From contig JAEZUE010000069.1 in the NCBI GenBank assembly GCA_023443455.1, forward strand, positions 1-64,000: a stretch of 64,000 nucleotides of DNA, in the 5' to 3' direction. The notes below the pieces were generated by a model. It did no database searches and had not been told where the DNA came from. It saw only the letters and a list, made by a program, of their open reading frames with translations. Shown piece by piece: positions 7,990 through 18,472 of this stretch (position 1 is its first letter; every line of letters starts with the position of its first letter). This DNA is from Verrucomicrobiota bacterium. GTDB taxonomy: Bacteria; Verrucomicrobiota; Verrucomicrobiia; Opitutales; Opitutaceae. The position numbers and the translations under genes are program-made.

Positions 7990-8049
7990 CTTGGATGTGG
8001 CGACGTTCGAAGGGACGTCGATGGCGTGTTGTGGGCCCGGAGGTGCACC

Positions 8050-11157
<3,108 letters not shown>

Positions 11158-11215
11158 GATGGGGAACGCGGAACTCGGAACGGGGACGGCGAAACCGCAG
11201 ATGAATGCTGATCAC

Positions 11216-11252
11216 GTAGCTGGACGACTCTGCTGGCCAGCAGAGTTCAGCC
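11216..11252 (+). repeat. Single GTAG-headed REP-like unit
   Basis: GTAG at 11216 is followed by a stem with perfect 10-bp arms ACTCTGCTGG and CCAGCAGAGT and ends TTCAGCC, like the unit at 1313-1339. It lies 59 bp after the dnaE2 stop and could also act as its terminator hairpin, although no T-run follows. Confidence 0.6.
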
Positions 11253-11390
11253 TGTCGGAATGATGAATGTGGAAGTCAGGAAACGATCCGAACGGACGAG
11301 CAGTCAGCGAAATCTGGAACTCATGAACTCAGGAATGGAATTTCGGGGGGCTTTGGCGGACTGTCTGGGGTGGCAGGGAAGCAGGCAGCT

Positions 11391-11415
11391 TTGAGGTCGC
11401 AAAATGCGACTTCAA
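11391..11415. repeat. 25-bp inverted repeat, TTGAGGTCGCA-AAA-TGCGACTTCAA
   Basis: Eleven-base arms with one wobble mismatch surround an AAA centre. The sequence is lower in GC than its surroundings and unlike the GTAG-headed family. It could be an operator, an attachment-type site or a small hairpin; no function can be assigned. Confidence 0.5.
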
Positions 11416-11524
11416 GTCAGGTCGGGCACGTCAATACCTCAGCGGCGGCGGAGATCACTGAGTGTGCATGTTCTCCACTCCACCGTCGCCGGATTGGGTT
11501 CGAGGCCCCGGACCGACGAACACG

Positions 11525-11540
11525 CTGAACCCAAGTTCAG
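11525..11540. promoter_or_regulatory. Palindrome before the toxin-antitoxin pair
   Basis: CTGAAC-CCAA-GTTCAG is a perfect 6-4-6 inverted repeat whose right edge is 36 bp before the antitoxin ATG. Type II antitoxins usually repress their own promoter through such sites, so it is a candidate operator. Confidence 0.4.
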
Positions 11541-11576
11541 GTTGCGGGTGAGGCTGAGGCGCACAGAGTCGAGGCA

Positions 11577-11786
11577 ATGAGCACAGTGGCAGAGATCGAG
11601 TCCGCATTGGCGAAGCTCCCGGTCGAACAGCAACGGGCTGTTGCCGCGTGGCTCGAGGCGAGGCTTTGGCCGGAACGCGGTGCCATGCTCGCGGCGATCG
11701 ATGAGGCCGAACGCTCCTTGGTTGAGGAGGGGGGCGTCCCAGTCGAAGATGTGCGCCGGGATCTGCGGAAATGGATTATCGAGTGA
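11577..11786 (+). CDS. Type II antitoxin, small acidic protein
   Basis: A 69-residue protein, MSTVAEIESALAKLPVEQQRAVAAWLEARL..., ending VEDVRRDLRKWIIE. It overlaps the start of the ParE/RelE-type toxin by 16 bp, the usual translational coupling of such pairs. The N-terminal helix pair with LPVEQQRAVAAWLE is common in small antitoxins paired with ParE-like toxins. No ribbon-helix-helix is obvious, so the DNA-binding mode is uncertain. Its antitoxin role is inferred mainly from the neighbouring gene. Confidence 0.75.
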   Translation: MSTVAEIESALAKLPVEQQRAVAAWLEARLWPERGAMLAAIDEAERSLVEEGGVPVEDVRRDLRKWIIE

Positions 11787-12070
11787 TTTTGTCTCGGCCG
11801 GCTCTGCGCGACCTGGGCGAGATTGCCCGGTATATCGCGCAAGATAGTCCGAGTGCTGCGGAGCGGGTGGCTCTCGAACTGGTCGAGTTGGCTGAGTCTT
11901 TGTCCGAAATGCCACATCGGGGCGGATTGTTTCACGAGCGTCCCGGAGTGCGTCGTTTGGCGAATGAGCCGTATCTGGCCACGTACCGGATCGATGAAAC
12001 GCAACGCTGTGTGTTCGTGCTCCGTTTCTGGCATGCGAAGCGTGATCTCCGCGGCTGGCGTCCGGTTTGA
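11771..12070 (+). CDS. ParE/RelE-family toxin
   Basis: A 99-residue toxin of the RelE/ParE superfamily. The opening DYRVILSRPALRDLGEIARYIAQDSPSAAE and the middle RRLANEPYLATYRIDETQRCVFVLRFWHAKRD are typical, including the final W/H-A-K/R-R-D strand. RelE members cleave mRNA on the ribosome and ParE members poison gyrase; the sequence alone does not decide, though the weak catalytic set suggests the ParE side. The start ATG lies inside the antitoxin gene. It would act in the cytoplasm and be neutralised by the product of 11577-11786. Confidence 0.85.
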   Translation: MDYRVILSRPALRDLGEIARYIAQDSPSAAERVALELVELAESLSEMPHRGGLFHERPGVRRLANEPYLATYRIDETQRCVFVLRFWHAKRDLRGWRPV

Positions 12071-12098
12071 TTCGTATCCAACTGCTTTTCCAAAGGTC

Positions 12099-12644
12099 AT
12101 GAGCGCGCGTCCCACAACACTCAAGGAGGTGGCGGAGTCGTCGGCTTCGCTGCGTGAGTTCGGCCTGAACTTGCGCGACTGGCTCCATGAGCTGCGGCGG
12201 GCGTCCTCCCGCAATCAGGCGGCCGATACGATTGAGGCGGAGCCGCCGTTGCTTCGCGACCGGTTCGCCGAGGGTGTCGTCGCCGATGCGTGGCTCGGGG
12301 CGTACGCGGAGCATTTGTCGCAGAAGCTCGGCCGACCAGCTCCCACGTGGGCGTTCGTAAGCGAACGCATTCTGGCCGATCCGGCCTTTGATGAAGGCGC
12401 CGAGAGTCCTGTACTGCGGATCCTCGCCGTGACGCGTTCGTCGGCGGCGTTCAAGCGCCGGAACATCTTCACTCCCTCCGTTGATCTCCCGCTCCGCTTG
12501 CGTGCCGGACGCCCGACGAAATCGCCCGAGGAAAAGCGGAAGAAGAACGCCGAACGCCAGAAACGTTTCCGCAAAGCACGGCAGGAAGAACTGGCCCGAC
12601 TGCGGGAGCTTGTGGGCGGTGTGACCGCAAACAGTCGGCGTTGA
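12099..12644 (+). CDS. Uncharacterised basic protein after the toxin-antitoxin pair
   Basis: A 181-residue protein that I do not recognise with confidence. The N-terminal half is helical (SLREFGLNLRDWLHELRR) with a cluster of Trp residues. The middle, SPVLRILAVTRSSAAFKRRNIFTP, recalls small proteins I have seen next to nucleotidyltransferase-type defence or toxin genes. The last 50 residues are strongly basic and probably coiled coil (SPEEKRKKNAERQKRFRKAR). It starts 28 bp after the toxin, so it is probably in the same transcript, with CAAAGG as ribosome-binding site. It could bind nucleic acid. The start ATG at 12099 is preferred over an extension that overlaps the toxin gene. Confidence 0.62.
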   Translation: MSARPTTLKEVAESSASLREFGLNLRDWLHELRRASSRNQAADTIEAEPPLLRDRFAEGVVADAWLGAYAEHLSQKLGRPAPTWAFVSERILADPAFDEGAESPVLRILAVTRSSAAFKRRNIFTPSVDLPLRLRAGRPTKSPEEKRKKNAERQKRFRKARQEELARLRELVGGVTANSRR

Positions 12645-12710
12645 AGCCTTTCGCCCGTTCCGATTCGCGTTGCGGCCGAGTGCAAACGGCAAGGTTTCCC
12701 CCCAGTTTCT

Positions 12711-13466
12711 TCAGGCCCTTCGCAACTGCGATGTCCCTTCGAGGTGGGGCTCCCATGATGTCCTTCGACTTGAGGCAGGAAAATGTTCGGCACGATATCG
12801 GATCACGTCGTCTACCGCATTTAGCAGCCAGCAGAACGCTTTCCGTGTCTCAAAGAATTCATCGCCTGCTTCCACTGTTTCGATGTCGACGGTATCCCAG
12901 GCTCGATTCCGTATACTGTATTCGCCAATGACAGTGACTTGGCGGATTTGCAGATTCTCGGAAATCATGGCTCGGATGGCGTCGCGTGACACCTGTGAGT
13001 CGAGCGCTATAACCGAGAACTTTGTTGGTGGCATTTCGGCTATGCCGTCTTTCGAGCTTCCGCGGCAGCGTGGAAGATCATTTACAGTCTTTGCTTGGTG
13101 TTTGAGCTGCGCGATTCCGTCGGTGGTTAGCGTAGACTTGATCTCGATGCACATGAGCGCCTTTTCGACGGGGACCAGTCTGAAAATGTCATCGAAATCG
13201 AGACACGGAATTTGGTCTGCTTCGGAGATGATGCAGTCGAGCTGGGGACTGATTCCTCCAACGCAATCACAGAGAAAGCCGCTATCGACTTCGATGCCTC
13301 TTGGGAGCAGGTCTTTCACTAAACGACTCAAACGGCGTTCCCGCACCGCGCCGATGCTGCCGGAATGGCCGATCGGGCTGGTCTCATCCTTCAGGGATTT
13401 CAGCGAGGACAGCCGGGAAACGATAACTTCTCCGATCTTGGATAGTCGTGGCATGGCAGGAGTCAT
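12711..13466 (-). CDS. DUF6602-like protein, PD-(D/E)XK nuclease-type core
   Basis: A 251-residue protein from the ATG at 13466. The layout matches the DUF6602 family: a basic helix (GAVRERRLSRLVKDLLPRGI), then VDSGFLCDCVGGISPQLDCIISE, then PVEKALMCIEIKSTLTTDGI. The spacing of the acidic residue in QLDCII and the EIK motif is that of PD-(D/E)XK nucleases, so nuclease activity is possible but unproven. GC content is visibly lower than in neighbouring genes, which suggests recent transfer. It converges on the unknown gene at 12099-12644. Upstream lies only a decayed ATPase fragment. A defence function is conceivable from the setting but is inference. Confidence 0.7.
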   Translation of the reverse strand: MTPAMPRLSKIGEVIVSRLSSLKSLKDETSPIGHSGSIGAVRERRLSRLVKDLLPRGIEVDSGFLCDCVGGISPQLDCIISEADQIPCLDFDDIFRLVPVEKALMCIEIKSTLTTDGIAQLKHQAKTVNDLPRCRGSSKDGIAEMPPTKFSVIALDSQVSRDAIRAMISENLQIRQVTVIGEYSIRNRAWDTVDIETVEAGDEFFETRKAFCWLLNAVDDVIRYRAEHFPASSRRTSWEPHLEGTSQLRRA

Positions 13467-13617
13467 GTAGAGGAAGTTCCACTCCGTTTCCAGTAGCTTG
13501 TATTGTGCGGTTCCGAGGGGTCGGCATCGTCGGTTCCAACAGCTCGGGTTAGCCGCTGTCGCGGAGGTCGACGAAACCGTTGGGTGCAGCTGTCGCCGTT
13601 CGACCCTTGGTTGCGTC

Positions 13618-13850
13618 ATCCGCTGGCGCCGAGCAGCCATGCCGCCGCGGGGAGTACCGTGATCTCGGCGGGGACCGGGGCTGCGGCGGCCTCCGGCGCG
13701 AAGGCGAGGAGCAGAAGCGAGGCGCGGGCGTGCTCGGATTTCGCCGACAGGAGGGCGCGGATCTCGCGGTCGAGCGTCTCCGCGTTCGTGAGGTCGGCGC
13801 AGATCTGGACGAGTGTTTCACCGCCGGTCTGTCGACGATCTTCTGACGGA
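13618..13850 (-). pseudogene. Remnant of a DUF4143-type ATPase C-terminus
   Basis: Translating the minus strand from about 13850 gives GGETLVQICADLTNAETLDR, then EIRALLSAKSEH, ASLLLLAFAPE and PAAAWLLGASG before a TGA at 13618. This pattern (DL-x-T-LxREIRAL ... LLLL ... PAxxWLL) resembles the C-terminus of DUF4143/AAA ATPases as I remember them. Upstream the reading frame changes (IRDIIRQKIVD in another frame) and soon meets stops, so only a frameshifted tail of roughly 75 residues survives. It lies between the DUF6602-like gene and the second toxin-antitoxin pair. Confidence 0.42.
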
Positions 13851-14123
13851 TGATGTCGCGAATAGGTCCTTAAACGCGGGAGAATTCACCGAAAAAACGT
13901 CCGTTTCAAAAGGACGACAGTGGCGGGCGCTTTTTTTTGCGGGCCGAAGGCCTTGGCGGCCTTCGCTACGAGAAGCGGTAGTAGTGGGTCGGATCAGCGT
14001 GCATTTGGACCCAAAAATCCTGATCTGTGGCGATAGGGGGGCCGGAAGCCATGAGGTTGCGCCGGGTGCCCCCTCCCTGCCATCCGGCTTGCGCGCAGGG
14101 AGTGGCACGCTAGCTTGCCGGCC
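13851..14123. other. Non-coding stretch with REP-like unit and antitoxin leader
   Basis: It contains a T-run (13931-13938), a GTAG-headed unit on the minus strand (13939-13969) and the leader of the following antitoxin gene. The part from about 14008 to 14123 is repeated, in decayed form, at about 14917-15045. No open frame here looks coding. Confidence 0.55.
13939..13969 (-). repeat. GTAG-headed REP-like unit
   Basis: Read on the minus strand: GTAG at 13969, then CGAAGGCC-GCCAA-GGCCTTCG, a perfect 8-bp stem with a 5-base loop. It is a single copy with no partner in head-out orientation. Confidence 0.55.
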
Positions 14124-14345
14124 ATGACCGCCACGCTCGCCAAGGAAGTCCGCAAGCTCTCCGTCTCCGAGAAGATTCGGCTGGCCGAGGATTTGTGGGA
14201 TGCGGTGGCCGCCGAAGGCGAAACCCTTCCGGTACCGGAGTCGCACAAGCGGCTCCTTGATGAACGGCTTGCGGCCCACCGGCGCGATCCAAAGTCGGCT
14301 CTCTCGCTCGACGAGTTCCGTAGCTGGCTCTCCCGCCGTCTGTGA
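14124..14345 (+). CDS. Addiction-module antitoxin (PF09720 type)
   Basis: A 73-residue antitoxin with the family hallmark VRKLSVSEKIRLAEDLWDAV near the N-terminus and the ending LSLDEFRSWLSRRL. This family pairs with RelE/ParE-type toxins, and the next gene is one. The ATG at 14124 is preferred over a TTG nine bases earlier. The leader and first ~14 codons have a decayed second copy downstream (about 14917-15085), indicating a duplicated module of which one copy was lost. The antitoxin stop overlaps the GTG start of the toxin. Confidence 0.85.
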   Translation: MTATLAKEVRKLSVSEKIRLAEDLWDAVAAEGETLPVPESHKRLLDERLAAHRRDPKSALSLDEFRSWLSRRL

Positions 14346-14650
14346 GCCGCGCCCTCCGTCTTCGGCCGGAACTGCTCGACGATGTCGCTGCGGCATACGC
14401 TTGGTACGAGGACGCCTCAACGGGATTGGGCCAGGAGTTTCTTCGGTCCTACTTTGCGGCGTTGGCTCTCCTCGAGCGTGAGCCGACGCTGTTTCGCAAA
14501 ATCCACGGTGATTTCCGGCGCGTGCTGCTCACGCGCTTTCCGTACGCGCTCTATTTCCGAATCGAACGCCGGCATCTCGTGGTGTTCCTGCTCGTTCACG
14601 GTTCGCGCGACCCGGATTCGATCCGCGCGGCTCTGCAGACCCGAAAGTAG
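14342..14650 (+). CDS. RelE/ParE-family toxin
   Basis: A 102-residue toxin with GTG start overlapping the antitoxin stop (GTGA). Typical features are LRPELLDDVAAAYAWYEDASTG, then FLRSYFAALALLEREPTLF, then RRVLLTRFPYALYFRIERRH and the last strand LVVFLLVHGSRDP. This is the ParE-like branch commonly paired with PF09720 antitoxins. It shows no clear similarity beyond the fold to the toxin at 11771-12070, so the island holds two different modules. The stop is TAG. Confidence 0.87.
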   Translation: MSRALRLRPELLDDVAAAYAWYEDASTGLGQEFLRSYFAALALLEREPTLFRKIHGDFRRVLLTRFPYALYFRIERRHLVVFLLVHGSRDPDSIRAALQTRK

Positions 14651-14772
14651 GCTGGCTTTGTCGCCCGAGTTGCGGCGGAGGGAGGACTTTCGCGGACGAA
14701 ACGAAACGCCGCCTCTGTGGTCGCCCGAACTTGGCGTTGCGGGGGAGTATGGTGGGGCTTCACGGTGGAGGA

Positions 14773-14913
14773 ATGGCTTCCGCCCAGTTGATTTTGCAGT
14801 CGGTCGAGTTTGCTCATCCGGGGATGGCCGCGCCCTTGTGCGCCGATCTGACCATACAGTTTCCTTCGGGGTGGACGGGCATTGTCGGTCAGCTCGGCCG
14901 GTCGACCGCGTGA
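14773..14913 (+). pseudogene. Truncated N-terminus of an ABC-F ATPase
   Basis: ATG at 14773 opens LILQSVEFAHPGMAAPLCAD followed by LTIQFPSGWTGIVG, the usual start of a duplicated-ATPase ABC protein just before its Walker A motif. Where GxNGxGKST is expected the frame reads GQLGRSTA and stops, so the gene is cut within the P-loop. A good ribosome-binding site (GGTGGAGGA) survives. It lies between a toxin gene and the decayed antitoxin leader, and upstream of the intact but different ABC-F gene ettA. Confidence 0.6.
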
Positions 14914-14916
14914 GGT

Positions 14917-15085
14917 TAGGTCCAAAGATCCTGATCGGTGGTAATCTGTGGCGATAGGCGGTGCCGAAATCCACGAGGTTGCGCCGCGTGCTCCCCCCTC
15001 GAGACCGTCCGGCTCGGGTGCAGGGAGCGGCACGAGAGCTTGCCGGCCATGAGCCGGCCTTCCCCGCCAAGGAAGTCCGCAAGCG
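14917..15085 (+). repeat. Decayed duplicate of the antitoxin leader and first codons
   Basis: This segment matches about 14010-14160 in order with small indels. Shared blocks include TCCTGATC, ATCTGTGGCGATAGG, GAGGTTGCGCCG, GCAGGGAG, GGCACG, GCTTGCCGGCCATGA and CGCCAAGGAAGTCCGCAAGC. After the last block the antitoxin reading frame is not continued. It is a fossil of a second copy of the module, with the truncated ABC-F fragment and the live toxin between the copies. Confidence 0.7.
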
Positions 15086-15214
15086 TTTTGCGCCACTCGC
15101 CGAGGTCGATCAGCCGGGGCGCCCCGGCGGGCCCGGGGCGAAGGCGAGGGGCGGGTTGGTCGCGTTGTTGCCGCGCATTGACGCCGGGTCGCGGCCTTGC
15201 CACCGATGTGGCCC

Positions 15215-16900
15215 ATGGCCGCCGTCGAAGAGCCCAAAATCATCTTCTCCATGATGCGCGTTTCCAAGCGCCACGAGCGCAAGGAGGTGCTGCGAGACAT
15301 CAGCCTGTCGTTCTACTATGGGGCGAAGATCGGCGTGCTCGGCCTCAATGGCTCGGGCAAATCGTCGCTGATGCGCATCCTCGCGGGGCGCGACAAGGAA
15401 TTCGACGGTCATGTGGCCTTCGAGCCGGGCTACAGCGTCGGCCTGCTCGAACAGGAACCGCAGCTCACGGCGGGATCGACCGTGCGCCAGTGCGTCGAGG
15501 AGGGCGTCAAGCATCTCACCGATCTGGTGGCCGCGTATGATGCGACCTGGGACGAGATCGACGCGGCCGAGGACGATGCGGCGCGGGATGCGGTCCTCCA
15601 GCGGCAGGGCGACCTGCAGGAGCAGATCGACCATGCCGGGGCCTGGGATGTGGCGTCGCAGGTCGACATGGCGATGGACGCGCTGCGGTGCCCGCCGGCC
15701 GACCAGGTCGTGGACAAGCTCTCCGGCGGGGAGCGCCGGCGCGTGGCGCTGACGCGCCTGCTGCTCCAGAAACCGGATATCCTCTTGCTCGACGAACCGA
15801 CCAACCATCTCGATGCGGAGAGCGTGGGCTGGCTCGAGCAGCATCTGCGGCGCTACGAGGGCACGGTCATCGCGGTGACGCACGACCGCTATTTCCTCGA
15901 CAACGTGGCGGGCTGGATCCTCGAGCTCGACCACGGGCACGGCATCCCGTGGCAGGGCAACTATTCGTCGTGGCTCGAGCAGAAGCAGCGCCGCCTCGCC
16001 ATCGAGCAGCGCACGGAGGACCGTCGGCAGAAGGCGATGGCGCGCGAGCTCGAGTGGATCCGGATGAGCGCGCGGGCGCGACAGGCCAAGCCGCAGTCGC
16101 GCATCAACGCCTACGAGGCGATGCTCAAGCAGAGCGCGGCCGAGAAGGAGCGGGAGTTCGAGATCGTGATCCCGCCCGGCCCGCGGCTGGGCAACCTCGT
16201 CGTCGACGCGAAGAAGGTCGCGAAGGCCTTCGGCGAGAACGTGCTCTTCGACGAGCTGAGCTTCTCCCTGCCGCCCGGCGGCATCGTCGGCGTGATCGGG
16301 CCCAACGGCGCGGGCAAGACCACGCTGTGCCGCATGATGATGGGCATCGAGAAGGCCGACGGTGGCGAGCTGCGTATCGGAGAATCGGTGCAGGTCGCCT
16401 ACGTCGACCAGTCGCGTGACTCCCTCCCGGACGGAAAGACGATCTACGAGACGATCAGCGACGGGCAGGAGATGCTGCAGCTGGGCGGTCGCGCGGTGAA
16501 CGCGCGTTCGTATTGCGCGCAGTTCGGTTTCACCGGCGCGGACCAGCAGAAGAAGGTCGGCGTGCTCTCCGGCGGCGAACGCAACCGCGTGCACCTCGCC
16601 CGTCTGCTCAAGAGCGGCGCCAACCTGATCCTGCTCGACGAGCCGACCAACGACCTCGACGTGAACTCGATCCGCGCGCTCGAGGAAGGGCTGGAGAATT
16701 TCGCCGGTTGCGCGGTGATCGTGTCGCACGACCGCTGGTTCCTCGATCGGGTGGCAACCCACATCCTGGCCTTCGAGGGCGACAGTGCCGTGTGCTGGTG
16801 GCCGGGCAACTACTCCGGCTATCTCGAGGACTTTCGCCGGCGCAAGGGAGCCGACGCCGACCGCCCGCACCGGATCAAATACCGCAAGCTCATGCGGTGA
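15215..16900 (+). CDS. ettA: Energy-dependent translational throttle EttA (ABC-F)
   Basis: A 561-residue cytoplasmic ABC-F protein that binds the ribosomal E site and gates entry into elongation according to ATP level. It has two ATPase domains. First: Walker A GLNGSGKSS and signature LSGGERRRVALTRLL, then DEPTNHLD. Second: GPNGAGKTT, LSGGERNRVHLARLL and DEPTNDLD. The arm and linker regions lie between, including the ARQAKPQSRI stretch. The length and the opening FSMMRVSKRHE fit EttA rather than Uup or YheS. The ATG at 15215 is preferred over ATG 15206 and TTG 15197, whose added residues are not conserved. The upstream DNA is the decayed antitoxin copy, so its promoter probably lies in island DNA. 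Confidence 0.93.
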   Translation: MAAVEEPKIIFSMMRVSKRHERKEVLRDISLSFYYGAKIGVLGLNGSGKSSLMRILAGRDKEFDGHVAFEPGYSVGLLEQEPQLTAGSTVRQCVEEGVKHLTDLVAAYDATWDEIDAAEDDAARDAVLQRQGDLQEQIDHAGAWDVASQVDMAMDALRCPPADQVVDKLSGGERRRVALTRLLLQKPDILLLDEPTNHLDAESVGWLEQHLRRYEGTVIAVTHDRYFLDNVAGWILELDHGHGIPWQGNYSSWLEQKQRRLAIEQRTEDRRQKAMARELEWIRMSARARQAKPQSRINAYEAMLKQSAAEKEREFEIVIPPGPRLGNLVVDAKKVAKAFGENVLFDELSFSLPPGGIVGVIGPNGAGKTTLCRMMMGIEKADGGELRIGESVQVAYVDQSRDSLPDGKTIYETISDGQEMLQLGGRAVNARSYCAQFGFTGADQQKKVGVLSGGERNRVHLARLLKSGANLILLDEPTNDLDVNSIRALEEGLENFAGCAVIVSHDRWFLDRVATHILAFEGDSAVCWWPGNYSGYLEDFRRRKGADADRPHRIKYRKLMR

Positions 16901-17258
16901 GGCGTGATCGTGACGCCGGCCCGGCGCGGGGGCGAACCGACTGGCGGGGTACAGCGCCGCTTTGCTGGCCGAGGGTGTACGCCGCCCGCCGCCTCCGGTT
17001 CGCGTGGACGCGATCACGCCTGACAGCGGCCACGCGGGGCGGCGCAAGCGGCGCCCTGTGTGGCAGGGGCCCGATTCGAGGCTCCCCTTTTGCCAGTTGC
17101 GCCGAATCCGACCGGGCCGTTTTCGGGTGCTGACCGCAGTTGCCCATTCGATGCATTGCGCGGGTGCGGGAGTCGGTTATTTCTGGATCTGACTTTCCTC
17201 ACCCCTAGATTCGGCGCCCTCTTCGCGAGACCATTTCCCCCGGAAATCACAGAACAAC
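16901..17258. other. 358-bp intergenic region between ettA and the GH130 gene
   Basis: No coding signal was found. An 11-bp inverted repeat (AGGCGTGATCG at 16900-16910, CGATCACGCCT at 17011-17021) spans 100 bp. The last 100 bp before the GH130 gene are less GC-rich and probably hold its promoter, but I could not pick a convincing -35/-10 pair. Confidence 0.5.
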
Positions 17259-18248
17259 ATGAGCAATACCATCATTGGATCCGCCCTCCCGAACATCCCT
17301 TGGGAAGACAAACCGCAGGGTTATCCCTACGCCCTCTGGCGCTCCAGCCAGAACCCGTTGATCGGCTGGAATCCCACGCTGAACACTGCGCGCATCTACA
17401 ACAGCGCTCCGGTGCCGTTCGAGGGCGGTTTCGCCGGGGTGTTCCGCGCCGACGAACGCCATGGCCGCGCCGCGCTGCACGCGGGCGTCTCGAAGGATGG
17501 CCTCAAGTTCGACATCGACGACAAGAAGATCGAGTGGGTCGACGAGAACGGCAAACCCGCCACCCCGAGCTATGCCTACGACCCGCGCGTGGTGCTCATC
17601 GACGGCTGGTACTACATCACCTGGTGCGATGATTTCCCCGGCGCCTCCATCGGCCTGGGCCGGACGAAGGACTTCAAGACCTTCATCCGTATGGAAAATC
17701 CGCTGATGCCGTTCAACCGCAACGGCGTGCTCTTCCCGCGCAAGATCAACGGCGAGTACGTGCTGCTCAGCCGCCCTTCCGACAGCGCGCACACGCCGTT
17801 CGGCGACATCATCCTCAGCCACTCGAAGGATCTCACCTACTGGGGCAAGCACCGCATGGTCATGAGCCGCGGCGGCTCCGGCTGGTGGCAGGGCACCAAG
17901 ATCGGCGCCGGCCCGATCCCGATCGAGACCAAGGAGGGCTGGCTGCTCTTCTATCACGGCGTCTCGAATACCTGCAACGGCTTCGTCTATTCGATCGGCG
18001 CGGCGTTGCTCGACATCAACAATCCCGAGAAGGTCCTCTACCGCGGTCGCGACTATCTGCTCACGCCCGAGCTGCCGTACGAGACCACCGGTTTCGTGCC
18101 GAACGTGCTCTTCCCGGTCTCGGTGCTCACCGATGCCCCGAGCGGCCGCATCGCGCTCTACTACGGGGCGGCCGACACCTACACCGCGCTCTGCTTCGGC
18201 CAGGTCGACGAGATCATCGCCTGGATGAAGGCGAATTCGGAGGTCTGA
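17259..18248 (+). CDS. GH130 beta-mannoside phosphorylase
   Basis: A 329-residue glycoside hydrolase family 130 protein. These cytoplasmic enzymes phosphorolyse beta-1,4-mannosyl-glucose or mannooligosaccharides to mannose 1-phosphate. The five-bladed propeller signatures are present: NSAPVPFEGGFAGVFRADER near the start, then YAYDPRVVLIDGWYYITW with the presumed proton donor Asp108, FPRKINGEYVLLSRPSD, KIGAGPIPIETKEGWLLFYHG, and a final RIALYYGAADT. There is no signal peptide. Exact substrate cannot be read from the sequence. No mannan transporter or mannanase is adjacent. It starts with ATG and is followed by a good terminator, so it is probably a single-gene unit. Confidence 0.93.
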   Translation: MSNTIIGSALPNIPWEDKPQGYPYALWRSSQNPLIGWNPTLNTARIYNSAPVPFEGGFAGVFRADERHGRAALHAGVSKDGLKFDIDDKKIEWVDENGKPATPSYAYDPRVVLIDGWYYITWCDDFPGASIGLGRTKDFKTFIRMENPLMPFNRNGVLFPRKINGEYVLLSRPSDSAHTPFGDIILSHSKDLTYWGKHRMVMSRGGSGWWQGTKIGAGPIPIETKEGWLLFYHGVSNTCNGFVYSIGAALLDINNPEKVLYRGRDYLLTPELPYETTGFVPNVLFPVSVLTDAPSGRIALYYGAADTYTALCFGQVDEIIAWMKANSEV

Positions 18249-18270
18249 TCCGTCGGCGTTTCTATTCTCG

Positions 18271-18299
18271 GGCCGCTCCTCCGAGGGGGCGGCCTTTTT
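18271..18299 (+). terminator. Rho-independent terminator of the GH130 gene
   Basis: GGCCGCTCC pairs with GGGGCGGCC (one wobble) around a 6-base loop, followed by TTTTT at 18295-18299, 22 bp after the stop. Confidence 0.85.
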
Positions 18300-18472
18300 C
18301 GTTGGTGCCTTCCGCGGGTCGGCGTGGTGCTGGTCTCCGCACCGCGAGGGAAGACGGGCCGACGCTCGCAGTGCCCTGGTCGGCGTGTCCGACGTGCCGG
18401 CGTTTCGCCAATTCCCGAGGCCGCGTGGCACCGAGGTTGCCAACCGCCTTTGTGTTCCAATACTTCGGCGCC

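Larger units (their letters stand above)
11158..11576. other. Gene-free stretch with three inverted repeats
   Basis: No coding signal was found in these 419 bp. It holds a REP-like unit (11216-11252), an unexplained 25-bp inverted repeat (11391-11415) and a 16-bp palindrome just before the antitoxin gene (11525-11540). Base composition falls below that of dnaE2, and this marks the left border of the accessory island. Confidence 0.6.

Noticed and set aside
14651..14772. Additional small gene after the second toxin
   Set aside because: No start with a ribosome-binding site and no protein-like composition until the ABC-F fragment at 14773.
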